64,000 bases of DNA from Desulfoluna butyratoxydans (GTDB lineage Bacteria > Desulfobacterota > Desulfobacteria > Desulfobacterales > Desulfolunaceae). Positions 41,695 through 51,200 of the stretch are shown here, piece by piece (the first letter of the stretch is position 1; the number at the start of each line of letters is the position of its first letter). Location: the NCBI RefSeq assembly GCF_900699765.1, contig NZ_CAADHO010000003.1:248001-312000 (forward strand), written 5' to 3'. A program made the position numbers and the translations under genes. A model generated the notes under the pieces. That model made no database searches and was not told the DNA's origin. It saw nothing but the letters and a program-made list of their open reading frames with translations.

Positions 41695-41725
41695 AAAGCC
41701 CCTTCTGCGGAAGGGGCTTTTTTGT
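41695..41725 (+). terminator. Terminator just outside attR
   Basis: AAAGCCCCTTC, loop TGCG, GAAGGGGCTTT and a T-run. It is a diverged relative of the hairpin at 4895-4922 and would serve tRNA-Arg if the prophage excised. Confidence 0.85.
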
Positions 41726-41910
41726 TTTGGTCAAGTCCTTCACATTCCACGGGATCTCTGTGGTATTGCATGCCAAGGATTGTCTTGGGATCGCCTTTCG
41801 TTTTACCTCTCTGTGGTCGCTCCACTCCTCGCTTGAAATCCTTTGTGTGATATTCTCAAATTAAAAAAACTGGGGACATGTTGGGGCCACATTCGATGGC
41901 CCGTAAATCA
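41695..41910 (+). mobile_element. Remnant of a second integrated element's left end (integrase leader)
   Basis: This segment is collinear with 4894-5110 of the prophage. It has the same order of terminator, TTGTTTTGG, a TTCCA-containing stretch and CTGGGGxCATGTTGGGGCCA. The leader repeat lies 175 bases after attL and 176 after attR, and both copies end in ATGGCCCG as a start codon for MARK. Here the reading frame (MARKSRRDTPGKEIGENSVG, from ATG 41896) loses integrase character after about a dozen residues and runs into the regulator gene. I infer a truncated integrase from a related element formerly in tandem. Confidence 0.7.
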
Positions 41911-42007
41911 CGCCGTGACACCCCGGGGAAAGAGATAGGAGAAAACTCTGTGGGTATGGTATATATTGGCCGTTTTGCAGATCAAAGGAAAAGGCCAGGA
42001 TGTTACG

Positions 42008-44731
42008 ATGGATGCACTGCTGATAACCAAATTCCACATGCCGCCCCTGCCGGATGAGGCTGTTCCAAGACCACGCCTGAGCAACAAGCTCTCCCCAACG
42101 ACCAGGGTATCCCTTATCTGTGCACCGGCGGGGTTTGGAAAAACCAGCCTGGCCATCGCCTGGCTCAGCCGGCAGACATGGCCGGTGGCCTGGCTTTCCC
42201 TGGATGCGAATGACAATGGGGCGCATCGCTTTTTCAGCTACCTGATGACCGCCCTGAACCGTTGTGTGCCCGGGGTTGCCAGTAAATCCCTTGGGCGTTT
42301 GTCCTCCCCTTCCTCACCTGATCTCATGGCTGCCATGACGCAATTGATCAATGACCTGGAGCAGGCGGGACGCCATGTTGTCCTGGCCTTGGACGACTAT
42401 CACCTGATTGAAAATCAGGAGATTCATGCTGCCGTCAGTTTTCTGATCAATCACCAGCCGCACTATCTGCACCTTATTCTTATCAGTCGCACAGAGCCAC
42501 CGTTGCCCATTGCCAGGCTCCGTTCGAAAAACCAATTGAATGAGATCAGGACCGAGGAGCTGCGCTTCAACACGGACGAGGCCCGCAGTTTTTTTAATCG
42601 GTCCATGTGCCTTGGCTTGACAGGGGAGCAGATCGCCAAACTGGAGAAGCAGTCCGAAGGGTGGATTACGGGATTGCAGCTCGCGGCCCTGTCCCTGAGG
42701 GAGCACCTGGACGCAAACGGGTTCATCGACGGCATGTCGGGAAAAGACCGGCATGTTGCGGACTACCTCGTCAGTGAAGTTCTTGCCCATCAGGGGCCGG
42801 AGATACAAAATTTTCTGATGCAGACATCCATTCTCAAGCGGTTTAACGCAGATGTCTGCGACGATCTCCTTGGCATTGAAAACAGCCAGCAGGTTCTGGA
42901 GCAACTGGAGAGGGGCAACCTCTTCATTGTCCCTCTGGACAGCAACCGGTGCTGGTACCGGTATCACCACTGGTTTGCCCAGATGCTCAGCAATCGCCTT
43001 CGCATGTGCGGCAGGGAAAATGTCACACGCCTTCACCGCCAGGCAGCAAGCTGGTTCATGGCCCACAGCATGTGGGAAGAGGCCATTGATCATGCGCTGG
43101 AGGCAAAGGACTACGACCGGGTTATCACGCATCTGGAAACGCACATCGACCGGATACTGGCCCGTGGGCATTTTAATATCTACCTGCAGTGGTTTAAAAA
43201 GGTGCCCGAAGACTACATGCCTTTGACCCTGACCTTGCATCAGTTGTTCTTTTTATATGAAATGGGGGAGTTTGAAGCCTTTGACCAATGCCTTCAGAGC
43301 ATCGAAAAGCAGCTTGACCCCCTTGGTGAGGTCAAGGCGGGGGTAACCCCCGAACAACGAGGTGTTTTTTTGGCCATCAAAGGCATTCGCAGTGCATCTC
43401 TGTTTGCCGTGGACGAAGCAAGGGACCATTTTCATGGCGCCCTTGATGTGCTTCCTGAAGAGAAACGTTTCTGGCGAACCCTGGCACTTGGCGGCTACGG
43501 ATTCTGCCAGCGGGTCAGCGGCGACCCTGCCGCAGCGATACAGATTTTCAGAAAAGCTGTCTCCATGGCCTTCAATGAGAATCTCTCTTTCTGCTTTTTT
43601 ATGTATTCCATTGCGTTGGCAAAACTCTACATGGAATATGGACAACTTCAGCGGGCGCTGGAAACCTGCCGAACACTGGTGGACTACCAGGGGGCCGACG
43701 ACGGAGGCGTCCCTTTTTCAGGCCTTGCCCATGTTGTCATGGGGCAGGTGTACTACCACTCAGGTGAACTTCTCCAATCCGAAAAATACCTTAAGCACGG
43801 GCTCAAAAAGATCATAAAAGACGGTGACGTCTTTTCCATTGTGGACGGGTACCTCGTTCTTGCTCTGTGCCTTCTGGATCAAGGCAAGCCGGATGAAGGT
43901 ATCGAGGCCATGGATGAGATGAGTGCCTCCATTGACAACTTGACCCCACCGGATTCCGTGATCCTCATGGCTGCATCGTGCAAGGCACTGATCCATACAC
44001 TGACCGGCAAGCCAGCTTCGACGAAGAGCGGGTTTTTGCCGCAAGGTGGCCGGGATCTTGCCGGTAAGGAATATCCCGACTTATCTCCCTTGAACTTTCA
44101 GGGCATCTACCGAACCGGCCAACAACCGTTGACATGTTACTCAAATGTCATCCAGCTTTTCGCTGCAAAAATGGCTGTGGAAACCCATAGGGCCGACGAG
44201 TCACTCTCCATACTCACTGAGCTTATCTCAACATTTGATGATACAACCAGCCTTCTGTTCAGGGCGGACGTGTTGATCCAGATGGCGCTTGCCCATCGCC
44301 GGCTTGGCAACGATGCCCTGGCGGTGGAGAGTCTTAAAAACGCTGTGGGTCTGGTTGCGCCCGAGCATTATTATCAGATATTCATGCGGGAAGGCCTGCC
44401 GGTCTGCGAGATGCTCAAGCAGGTCGGCAGCAAACTGGGTCCCGACAACCAGGAGGCAGCGTGTTTTATCGAGCGCATGAATGAAAAAGCAGCCGAGCCC
44501 TCCCCGTCCCGAAAGTCACGGCACGCTTCCTTTGACCTGACGCCGCGTGAGCTGGAGGTTCTTGCCTGTCTGGCCAAAGGCGCGAATTACGCAAAAACTG
44601 CTGCGCAGCTCTTTGTCTCTGTGAACACCTTGAAAACGCACATCAAAGGGATCTACGGCAAACTGGCTGTGGGCAACCGCACCCAGGCCATCAACAAAGC
44701 CAAGGAGTTCAGGCTTCTCCCGCCTTCGTAA
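42008..44731 (+). CDS. LuxR-family LAL (MalT-type) transcriptional regulator
   Basis: A 907-aa regulator from ATG 42008 with AGGA seven bases upstream; the open frame further upstream is not needed. The STAND ATPase has Walker A CAPAGFGKTS (residues 38-47) and Walker B HVVLALDDYHLI, followed by a winged helix and a TPR-like helical sensor of about 450 residues. The C-terminal LuxR HTH is FDLTPRELEVLACLAKGANY followed by VSVNTLKTHIKGIYGKL. MalT-type proteins bind an inducer and ATP, oligomerise and activate adjacent promoters. Codirectional with and 206 bases ahead of rdhA, it probably activates the dehalogenase operon in response to a halogenated compound; that ligand is inferred. Confidence 0.9.
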   Translation: MDALLITKFHMPPLPDEAVPRPRLSNKLSPTTRVSLICAPAGFGKTSLAIAWLSRQTWPVAWLSLDANDNGAHRFFSYLMTALNRCVPGVASKSLGRLSSPSSPDLMAAMTQLINDLEQAGRHVVLALDDYHLIENQEIHAAVSFLINHQPHYLHLILISRTEPPLPIARLRSKNQLNEIRTEELRFNTDEARSFFNRSMCLGLTGEQIAKLEKQSEGWITGLQLAALSLREHLDANGFIDGMSGKDRHVADYLVSEVLAHQGPEIQNFLMQTSILKRFNADVCDDLLGIENSQQVLEQLERGNLFIVPLDSNRCWYRYHHWFAQMLSNRLRMCGRENVTRLHRQAASWFMAHSMWEEAIDHALEAKDYDRVITHLETHIDRILARGHFNIYLQWFKKVPEDYMPLTLTLHQLFFLYEMGEFEAFDQCLQSIEKQLDPLGEVKAGVTPEQRGVFLAIKGIRSASLFAVDEARDHFHGALDVLPEEKRFWRTLALGGYGFCQRVSGDPAAAIQIFRKAVSMAFNENLSFCFFMYSIALAKLYMEYGQLQRALETCRTLVDYQGADDGGVPFSGLAHVVMGQVYYHSGELLQSEKYLKHGLKKIIKDGDVFSIVDGYLVLALCLLDQGKPDEGIEAMDEMSASIDNLTPPDSVILMAASCKALIHTLTGKPASTKSGFLPQGGRDLAGKEYPDLSPLNFQGIYRTGQQPLTCYSNVIQLFAAKMAVETHRADESLSILTELISTFDDTTSLLFRADVLIQMALAHRRLGNDALAVESLKNAVGLVAPEHYYQIFMREGLPVCEMLKQVGSKLGPDNQEAACFIERMNEKAAEPSPSRKSRHASFDLTPRELEVLACLAKGANYAKTAAQLFVSVNTLKTHIKGIYGKLAVGNRTQAINKAKEFRLLPPS

Positions 44732-44820
44732 TGGCCGTGGATAAAACGGCGCTCTTCTCCCACCACCGCCTCAATACATCATGATGTTCTCACCCTTTTG
44801 TGTGACGTGCGGCTGTCTGC

Positions 44821-44848
44821 AAAATCACCCTCAGGGGTGATTTTTTTT
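44821..44848 (+). terminator. Terminator after the LAL regulator gene
   Basis: AAAATCACCC, loop TCA, GGGGTGATTTT and a T8 run. It separates regulator transcription from rdhA, so rdhA should have its own promoter between here and 44930. Confidence 0.85.
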
Positions 44849-44889
44849 CTTCCGTCTCCCTTTACTATGAACAGAGACAACATACACAC

Positions 44890-44906
44890 GCAGGGGCACC
44901 CCCTGC
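44890..44906. promoter_or_regulatory. Inverted repeat GCAGGGG-CAC-CCCCTGC ahead of rdhA
   Basis: Seven-base perfect arms with a 3-base centre, 31 bases upstream of the rdhA start codon. It could be an operator for the adjacent regulator or an mRNA hairpin in the leader. The AT-rich stretch before it (TTTACTATGAACAG at about 44861) could supply a -10 element. Confidence 0.5.
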
Positions 44907-44937
44907 AGATTTTTGTTCATGACTGGGAGGTGGAAAT

Positions 44938-46389
44938 ATGAGTGGGTCGGGTTCTCGAAAATCAACCTATCACTCGACAGTGGGGCGTCGCGATTTCATG
45001 AAGATGCTCGGGATTGGTGCCGGAGCTGTGGGAGCAGGGGCTGTCGGCCTTGGGTCAACGGCCACACCGGCCTTTGCCGATCTGGATGAGATGATGGCAT
45101 CGCCTTATGCGGAACGCAACTTGCCCTGGTGGGTCAAAGAGGTCGATGAGCCCACCGTAGAGATCGACTGGGAGCATATGGAGATATTTCCTGGAGTCCA
45201 TAAAACCCTGTTTAATCCCGAAGCGTGGGATAACAAGAAAGAATACAAAGCGATCCACGCGCGCAACATAGCCTCCACAACCGAGAAGGTTAAAAAGAAC
45301 GTGCCGGGCTATTCCATTCGCGATCGTGCCCTGGGTGATGCCAACTGCTGGGGGTGGGGGGCCCTGAGTTCCATCGCCCCGTCGTGGACCGGGCCTGAGG
45401 TTGCGTCCTATAACGGGTGGGAGCATCCGACCATGTTCTATACCCCCGATCAGTTCGGGGTGCCCCGGTATGAAGGCACGCCGGAAGAAAATTCGCGTAT
45501 GCTTCGGGTTGCCGGGCGTATCTTCGGCGCTGCGGACATGGGGTTTGTCAAACTCACGAAGAAAACCAAAAAGTTCCTTTATGGGAATATCCGTTTTGAG
45601 AAGGTCGACAAGGGCTACGATGCCGGAAACGGTACGGTCGTCCTGCCCGATAAGGACTTGTGGGTTATCTGTGCGGTCATCCCGCAGTCGTTGTGGATGG
45701 CTCAGTACACCGACCGCATGAGCTGGGCCTCGTCCAACACCGCAGCATACTCCAGGGCCAATATCTACTCCAACCGCATCAATGTGTTCCTGCACGGCCT
45801 CGGGTACCAGCACTACGGCGGGGATACGACCGCCGTTGGCCGCAGTGTCGGCTTCGGCATCATGTCCGGCATGGGGGAGTACGGACGTGCCGGTATCCTT
45901 GTCAGCCCCCAGTGGGGCACCAACTTCCGTACGGTCATGCTCACCGTAACAGACCTGCCCCTGGCAGAAACCAAGCCCATTGATGCCGGAATTGTTAATT
46001 TCTGTAGGGTCTGCAAGAAGTGCGCTGAAATGTGTCCGTCCGGCGCCATTCCGAAAACCGATGAACCTTTCTGGGGGGGAGACAAGTCCTGGCAGGCCAA
46101 AGGCATCAAGGGCTGGTATCAGGACGCCAAGAAGTGCTTTGCCTATATGCTCGGCGGCGATCCGGATTGCAGCCGCTGCCAGGCAGTCTGCCCCTTTACC
46201 AAGTTTGATGAAGCCGTCATGCATGACCTGGTTCGCATGTCCATTGCCAAAGCCCCGGCCCTCAACGCGGCCATCCGGAAGATGGACGACGTCTTTGGCT
46301 ATGGGCAGGAACCCCCTTTGGAGAAGTCTCCCTGGGAAGTCGACCCCATGGATATTCCCCTGTTCGGTCTCGACAAATCACGCTCTTAG
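44938..46389 (+). CDS. rdhA: Reductive dehalogenase catalytic subunit
   Basis: A 483-aa corrinoid and iron-sulfur enzyme that removes halide from an organohalide as terminal electron acceptor. A Tat signal (GRRDFMKMLGIGAGAVGAG, RR at 17-18) is cleaved after about AFA48, placing it outside the cytoplasmic membrane. The cobalamin-binding core includes GMGEYGRAGILVSPQWGTNF and TDLPL. The first [4Fe-4S] motif is FCRVCKKCAEMCPSGAIP (C356, C359, C362, C366). The second uses C400 and CSRCQAVCP (C411, C414, C418). All cysteines are present and the length is normal. It starts at ATG 44938 with GGGAGG upstream. The substrate cannot be read from the sequence. Confidence 0.95.
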   Translation: MSGSGSRKSTYHSTVGRRDFMKMLGIGAGAVGAGAVGLGSTATPAFADLDEMMASPYAERNLPWWVKEVDEPTVEIDWEHMEIFPGVHKTLFNPEAWDNKKEYKAIHARNIASTTEKVKKNVPGYSIRDRALGDANCWGWGALSSIAPSWTGPEVASYNGWEHPTMFYTPDQFGVPRYEGTPEENSRMLRVAGRIFGAADMGFVKLTKKTKKFLYGNIRFEKVDKGYDAGNGTVVLPDKDLWVICAVIPQSLWMAQYTDRMSWASSNTAAYSRANIYSNRINVFLHGLGYQHYGGDTTAVGRSVGFGIMSGMGEYGRAGILVSPQWGTNFRTVMLTVTDLPLAETKPIDAGIVNFCRVCKKCAEMCPSGAIPKTDEPFWGGDKSWQAKGIKGWYQDAKKCFAYMLGGDPDCSRCQAVCPFTKFDEAVMHDLVRMSIAKAPALNAAIRKMDDVFGYGQEPPLEKSPWEVDPMDIPLFGLDKSRS

Positions 46390-46404
46390 GAAAAGGAGAA
46401 TGTC

Positions 46405-46698
46405 ATGCGTATCGTTAGCTGGAACTGGTTCTGGTATGTGCTGCTCGGGTTTATCATGGGAGGGGGGGCTGTTTACCTCTTCACGCTGCTAAAAGAGAAG
46501 TGCGTGAGGCTGGTCTGGTATGAATGGGTCCTGACCCTTTTGGCGTTTATCACCTTTATGCTTCTGGGGCAGACCTTCATTGGCTCCTTCAACGAAGGCG
46601 AACCCCGGGCTGCCTGGTTAAGCGTTGTTTTTATGGGGCTGCCCATCGTCATCATGGCTGTCGTGACCTTACGGTCGGTTCGTGCCAGGCAGGCTTAG
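46405..46698 (+). CDS. rdhB: Reductive dehalogenase membrane anchor RdhB
   Basis: A 97-aa protein from ATG 46405 with AGGAGA upstream, 15 bases after rdhA. Three membrane segments: FWYVLLGFIMGGGAVYLFTL, WVLTLLAFITFMLLGQTFIG and WLSVVFMGLPIVIMAVVTL, matching the 3-TM PceB-type anchors. The loop after TM2 (GSFNEGEPRAAW) contains the acidic-glycine-proline turn typical of RdhB. It holds RdhA on the outer face of the cytoplasmic membrane. Confidence 0.92.
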   Translation: MRIVSWNWFWYVLLGFIMGGGAVYLFTLLKEKCVRLVWYEWVLTLLAFITFMLLGQTFIGSFNEGEPRAAWLSVVFMGLPIVIMAVVTLRSVRARQA

Positions 46699-46792
46699 TT
46701 AACAGGCCGGGCTCCTTCCGGTCATCGTTTTGTGTTTTGGTGGGCATGCCCATGGAAGGCGGAGGGTCAGAAAGGGCCCTGGGTAAAAAAAG

Positions 46793-48007
46793 ATGTCATC
46801 TGAATCCATGATCGAAAAGAAAAAGCCAGCCTGTAGCCACAACAGCTCCCGAAAAAGGGACCGTGTTTTAGCTGTGGGGACCCTGCTTCTCATTATCGCG
46901 GCCTGGGCTGCGGGGTTTACGTTGGAGCATGCAGATACGGAGCCCTGCCTGTATCAGGCCATGCCCGGGGCGGACCGTATCGAACAAACATCCCAGGGAA
47001 GCTATGCAGCCTATGGGGCTGACCAACTGATCGGCTACATAGGCGTCGGGGAAGGAACCGGTTACGGGGGGCCCATGAGCGTGGCGGTGGCAACGGATCT
47101 TGACGGCAAGATCACGGGTCTTGCTGTGATTCGTCACAGGGAGACGCCCGAGTGGTTTAAGCGCGTTCAGGAAAGCGATTATTTTTCCTGTTTTATCGGG
47201 AAAAAATTCAGCGATCCCTTTGGGCTTGGCGACGATATCGACGGCATTAGCGGGGCGACATACACCTCCCGGGCAGTGGCGCGGGCGTCCCTTGAGGGAA
47301 GCCGATTTGTGGCTGAAAACAATCTGGATCTTCCGGTTCCAGCCAGGAAACCCGTACAGGTTGTCTTTGGACCGCCGGAAGGGGTGCTGCTTGTGCTGTT
47401 TGCCCTTGGCTTCCTTGGCCGCCGTAAATCGTTTCGTTACAAGAAAAAGGTGCGTTGGCTCAGTATGCTCACCGGCATGATTGCTTTGGGGTTTATGTAT
47501 ACCAACCCGCTGACCCTCTCCCTTGTCAACAAAATGCTTTTGGGGTTCTGGCCCGATTGGCACACCCATCTGTATTGGTATGTGCTGCTCGGTGGAATCC
47601 TGTTTTGCCTGATATCGTTCGGAAAAAATCCCTATTGTGAGTGGTTTTGCCCCTTCGGCGCTGCGCAGGAGTGCCTCGGCACAATCGGCGGGGCCAAATC
47701 CCATGCCGTTCCCCGCTACAAGCTGTTCTTTACGTGGACTCAGCGCGGTCTGGCTCTGGCGGCCATTCTCATTGCCATGGTGTATCGCAATCCGGGGATA
47801 TCCAGTTATGAAATTTTCGGCACCCTGTTTGACCTGAAGGGAAGTATCCTGCAGTTTTTCCTTTTGGGGCTGGTGGTGTTGGCGTCCCTGTTTATCCGTC
47901 GCCCATGGTGTCGCTACCTTTGCCCGATCAGGCCCATTGAATCACTGATCAGGTTCCTCAGAAAGTGGGTGAAAAGCAATGACTCAGCAAAAACACAGGT
48001 TCCGTAA
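46793..48007 (+). CDS. rdhC: RdhC/NosR-like FMN-binding membrane protein
   Basis: A 404-aa protein. One N-terminal membrane segment (VLAVGTLLLIIAAWAAGFTL) precedes a periplasmic FMN-binding domain ending in DDIDGISGATYTSRAV. There, the SGAT motif at 153-156 belongs to the Dxx(S/T)GAT covalent flavin type. Five or so membrane helices follow, with two cysteine motifs (NPYCEWFCPFGAAQECLG and RPWCRYLCPIRP) of the NosR/NapH kind. It may carry electrons to RdhA or aid its maturation; family members are proposed for both. The ribosome site is weak (a purine run before ATG 46793). Confidence 0.88.
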   Translation: MSSESMIEKKKPACSHNSSRKRDRVLAVGTLLLIIAAWAAGFTLEHADTEPCLYQAMPGADRIEQTSQGSYAAYGADQLIGYIGVGEGTGYGGPMSVAVATDLDGKITGLAVIRHRETPEWFKRVQESDYFSCFIGKKFSDPFGLGDDIDGISGATYTSRAVARASLEGSRFVAENNLDLPVPARKPVQVVFGPPEGVLLVLFALGFLGRRKSFRYKKKVRWLSMLTGMIALGFMYTNPLTLSLVNKMLLGFWPDWHTHLYWYVLLGGILFCLISFGKNPYCEWFCPFGAAQECLGTIGGAKSHAVPRYKLFFTWTQRGLALAAILIAMVYRNPGISSYEIFGTLFDLKGSILQFFLLGLVVLASLFIRRPWCRYLCPIRPIESLIRFLRKWVKSNDSAKTQVP

Positions 48008-48146
48008 CGCAAAAGAGAGACTGGTGGTTGCCTTTGTGCTTCTTGGGTCCCTTCTGATCATGCTCCATGTTGGAAAAAACCTGACAGATGAACTGCGGGA
48101 AACATCGCACATGGATCCACCATCCTCGTGGTCTGCAGCGCAGTAA
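47979..48146 (+). CDS. Small single-TM protein overlapping rdhC
   Basis: Fifty-five residues from ATG 47979, preceded by GGGTGAAAAG and overlapping the end of rdhC by 29 bases. A basic start (QQKHRFRNAKER) leads into one membrane segment (LVVAFVLLGSLLIMLHVG) and a short acidic, Pro/Ser-rich tail. Overlap and strand imply translational coupling as the last gene of the rdh operon. It was too short for routine ORF calling. The function is unknown; a small subunit or assembly aid of the RdhC complex is conceivable. Confidence 0.6.
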   Translation: MTQQKHRFRNAKERLVVAFVLLGSLLIMLHVGKNLTDELRETSHMDPPSSWSAAQ

Positions 48147-48182
48147 GCAAAAATCAGCACAAGCCAGGCACCGATAATCGGT

Positions 48183-48233
48183 CATCTTCACGGTGTTGTC
48201 GCCCAAGATCCGGGTGTCCTGCTTCGGGGGGAA
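48183..48233 (-). pseudogene. Fragment of a darB-like ketoacyl synthase gene
   Basis: This 51-base stretch aligns with 53086-53136 inside the darB-like gene with about 44 identical bases by eye. Read leftward it encodes FPPKQDTRILGDNTVKM against FALKQDTRLLGDNIVNM. No other part of such a gene is present, so it is the remnant of a second copy, in the same orientation, removed except for this piece at the end of the rdh operon. Confidence 0.75.
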
Positions 48234-48247
48234 TACATCTTTTTTCA

Positions 48248-48275
48248 TTGCCTCCGGCGGGTCAGCCGGAGGCAA
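48248..48275. terminator. Hairpin between convergent rdh operon and leftward gene
   Basis: TTGCCTCCGGC, six-base loop, GCCGGAGGCAA. It lies between converging transcription units but lacks a T-run on the exit side of either strand. The same core stem (GCCTCCGGC/GCCGGAGGC) forms the dctM terminator at 61531-61569. Confidence 0.5.
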
Positions 48276-48290
48276 TTCAGGGCAGGCGCG

Positions 48291-51200
48291 TTACATCAAG
48301 TCCACATCCTTTGCTTCGGCGATTTTTACCAGGCGCTCTTGCAGGTTGGGGCTGAGGTTGTCGATGATGTCTTCCAGGTCGATATCATCAAAGCCATCGG
48401 CTTCGAGGAATTCGTCGTCAGAGATACCGCATTCGATGAGGGTTTGGATGGATTCAAAATCCGTGTCACCTCGTAAGTAGGTGTCGAACCGCTCCATCCA
48501 GGCCTCCTTGTAATCTATCTGCTGGAGCGCTTCCAGGTCCTCGATAAGTGCCTGCGGGCAACTAGCATCCGTGATGAACAGATGATAGGCGGTGATGCGG
48601 TCGTCTTTTTTGTGCTCGTTGCACCACAGGCCGAACCGCAGCATCTTTGCATTGCAGAGAAACCTCATGCCCCGGGTGGTTTTTTGAATCACGCACCATT
48701 GGTAGTGGGCGTTCTGGTGGTCCTCTAAAATCTCGGCTTTTATCTCCTCGTAGCGATCTTCGGTGATGGCGTCGTCTGAGGGAGGGTATTCGGGCACGAG
48801 AAAATCCTTCAACTCGTCGCCGGAAACCGGTTCTTCGTCGTAGGGGATCTGATGTTGCTTTAACCGTGCTTCGAAATAGTGGGGCAGGCGGGCGATATTT
48901 TTTTCCAAGGAACGACGCACTTTGTCTAAGGCCATCTTATCGAGTTCTGCCGTGAGCCCCTCCTGGCTGCCCAGGACGCGGGTGGCATGGCGATAGATTT
49001 TCATCAGGCGTCGCCGCGGCAAGCGGTGCACACCTATCCGGAGTTCCGAACGGATCGCATCAAAGGGGGCATCCAGGTAAGGCGAGCTCTTTTTCATCGC
49101 CTGTGCGGGTGCTGTCCCTTGGAGGTAAAGGGTCAACAATTGGAGGTAATGCAGTTGCGCAGCGGAGAGGTCACCCGGCCGTTCCGGGTCGATGTCATAC
49201 ACATCCCCATCGTCGTATATCCTGTAGAGCTGATAACTCCAATAGGCATCCTCTTCCAGGCCCAGGGGCTTTAAAGACGAGAGAGTGTCCATAAAAAGCT
49301 CCATATCGTCTATGTTTTCCAGTGCCGGCAGCATGCCGCTGAGCTGGGAAATCACCTTCATCGGAGCCATCTGAAAGGCGATCTTTAAAAACCTCCGGAA
49401 GATCTCCACCCCTTTGAGCGAGGGGATCTTCACAGCCCAGTAGGCCATGACCATGGCAAGGGTTGTCTCGTCCTGTGACCCATCAATCCATCCATACCGG
49501 GGCTGGTGTTTTGCAATCTCATCGTCGTCGATCTCGGCGTACCGGTTGAAGTACGCCACAAACGCATCCAGGGCCTTCTGGCCCGATTTTTTTTCAAATT
49601 CCCCTGTGCGGACATAGTGTTCCACCGGTTTCCAGTGGTGGTAGTTTTTAAGGATCTCTTTTTGGTGATTCTGCCGGTATTCGGTATCGTACACTGCATC
49701 TTTTTCGCTTTCGTACTCATCAAAAAGGGTCCATTGGCCCTGGCTCCCCAGGCAGGAGAGGATGAACCGGGGGCCGTAATCTTCAAGGTACGCCATGGCT
49801 GCCGTGGTAAGGTCACCAAACGCTTTGTCCCGGTTATCCCGAACGGCGAGATAGCTGGCCATGACGGCGGCAGCTGGCGGGGAGGCCGGGCAGGTTTTTT
49901 TTCCTTTTTCTTCAGTTTTTGGCTTTTCCAGGGCGAACCATTCCAGCAGGTAGGGGGCCGCCTGTTTTTCGTTTTCCTGCAGAAGCCTGAAGAATTTCGG
50001 CAGTGTTCGGTGGAGGTCGCTGAACTGGTACCAGTCCCTGACGTTGGTTGGCAGGACCTCGAATTGTTTTTTATAGGTGGTGGGGAAACGCTCTTCCAAC
50101 TCCTCGTCGGTGGCAATGTTCAGCTCGTCCACAAGCCCGCGACGGGTCTCGCAATAGATGGGGGGAGAGGCCATGCATCGGTGCATCACATCGTAGAACC
50201 GGAAAATTTGCTCTTTTCCCAGGATGGGATCCTGCGCGAGGCACTCTTTTGCATAGGCGCCCATCTCCCTGAAAATCCACTTTTCCATGGGAGCATATTT
50301 TGCCTGCAAGGCCAGGTCGGAAGCCATGGCGCACTTGGCTTTTTTGGCCCCTTTTGCCAGGTCGGTTTTTTTGACGGCGTCCTGCACCTCCGGCCCTTCC
50401 CCCGTGGCGATGTAGTGCCAGAGGGCCTCTCCGTCCGGCAGCACCTTTGTGATTACCTCCTGCCAGGCATCGGCTTGCGGAGTGGCCTGCTGCTCTTTTA
50501 CTTGATCTTCCAGAGCTTTCTCTTGCTCTTTTTCATCCAGGGATATGACAACCGGGCGCCCCAGGCGCTGTTCCACATCGGCCTTGAGCTCCTCGGCTTC
50601 CTGTTTGGCGTCGGTGGTCACAAAGGGCTGAGAGAGGTAGGCATCGGCGTCGAAATCATCGTCCCAGAAGTCCACGGTTCCCAGGACGTACAGCATCTCC
50701 ATGACCAGGGTGCGAAGCGGGGTCTCGTTGTACTCGTCGAGGTCCTTAGAATACTGGAGAAGCGGCATCTCCCGGTAACGGTCTGCCAGCATCTGCTTGA
50801 ATGTGTCGTAGGCGTCCGGGTGTTCCCGGAAGTGGGTGATCAGGTCGAAATTGCTTTCGATGGGGTCCCCGCTGTCGTCGTACCCGTCATAGGAGTCATA
50901 CCCCAGCATGTTTTCCCGAACCGTGGCGTTGTCGGCATAGCAAAACGCCTTCAAGGTATCTTCGGTGATGCCCAGATTGTTTTTCCAGGCGGCCAGGCGA
51001 TAGAGGGGTTCGTGCATGTGCTCGTCATCCCAGTACGGCACCAGAAAGCTGGCCAGCAGGTACCCGTATTTTGGGTAGCGGGTGGCGACGATGTGCAGGG
51101 GCTCGACCCCGAAGGGGGTTTCCACGGTGATCCACATTTCGGACGAATCGTTTAACTCACGGGCGTACCGAACCATGGCTTCACAGGTCGTTTTTATATC

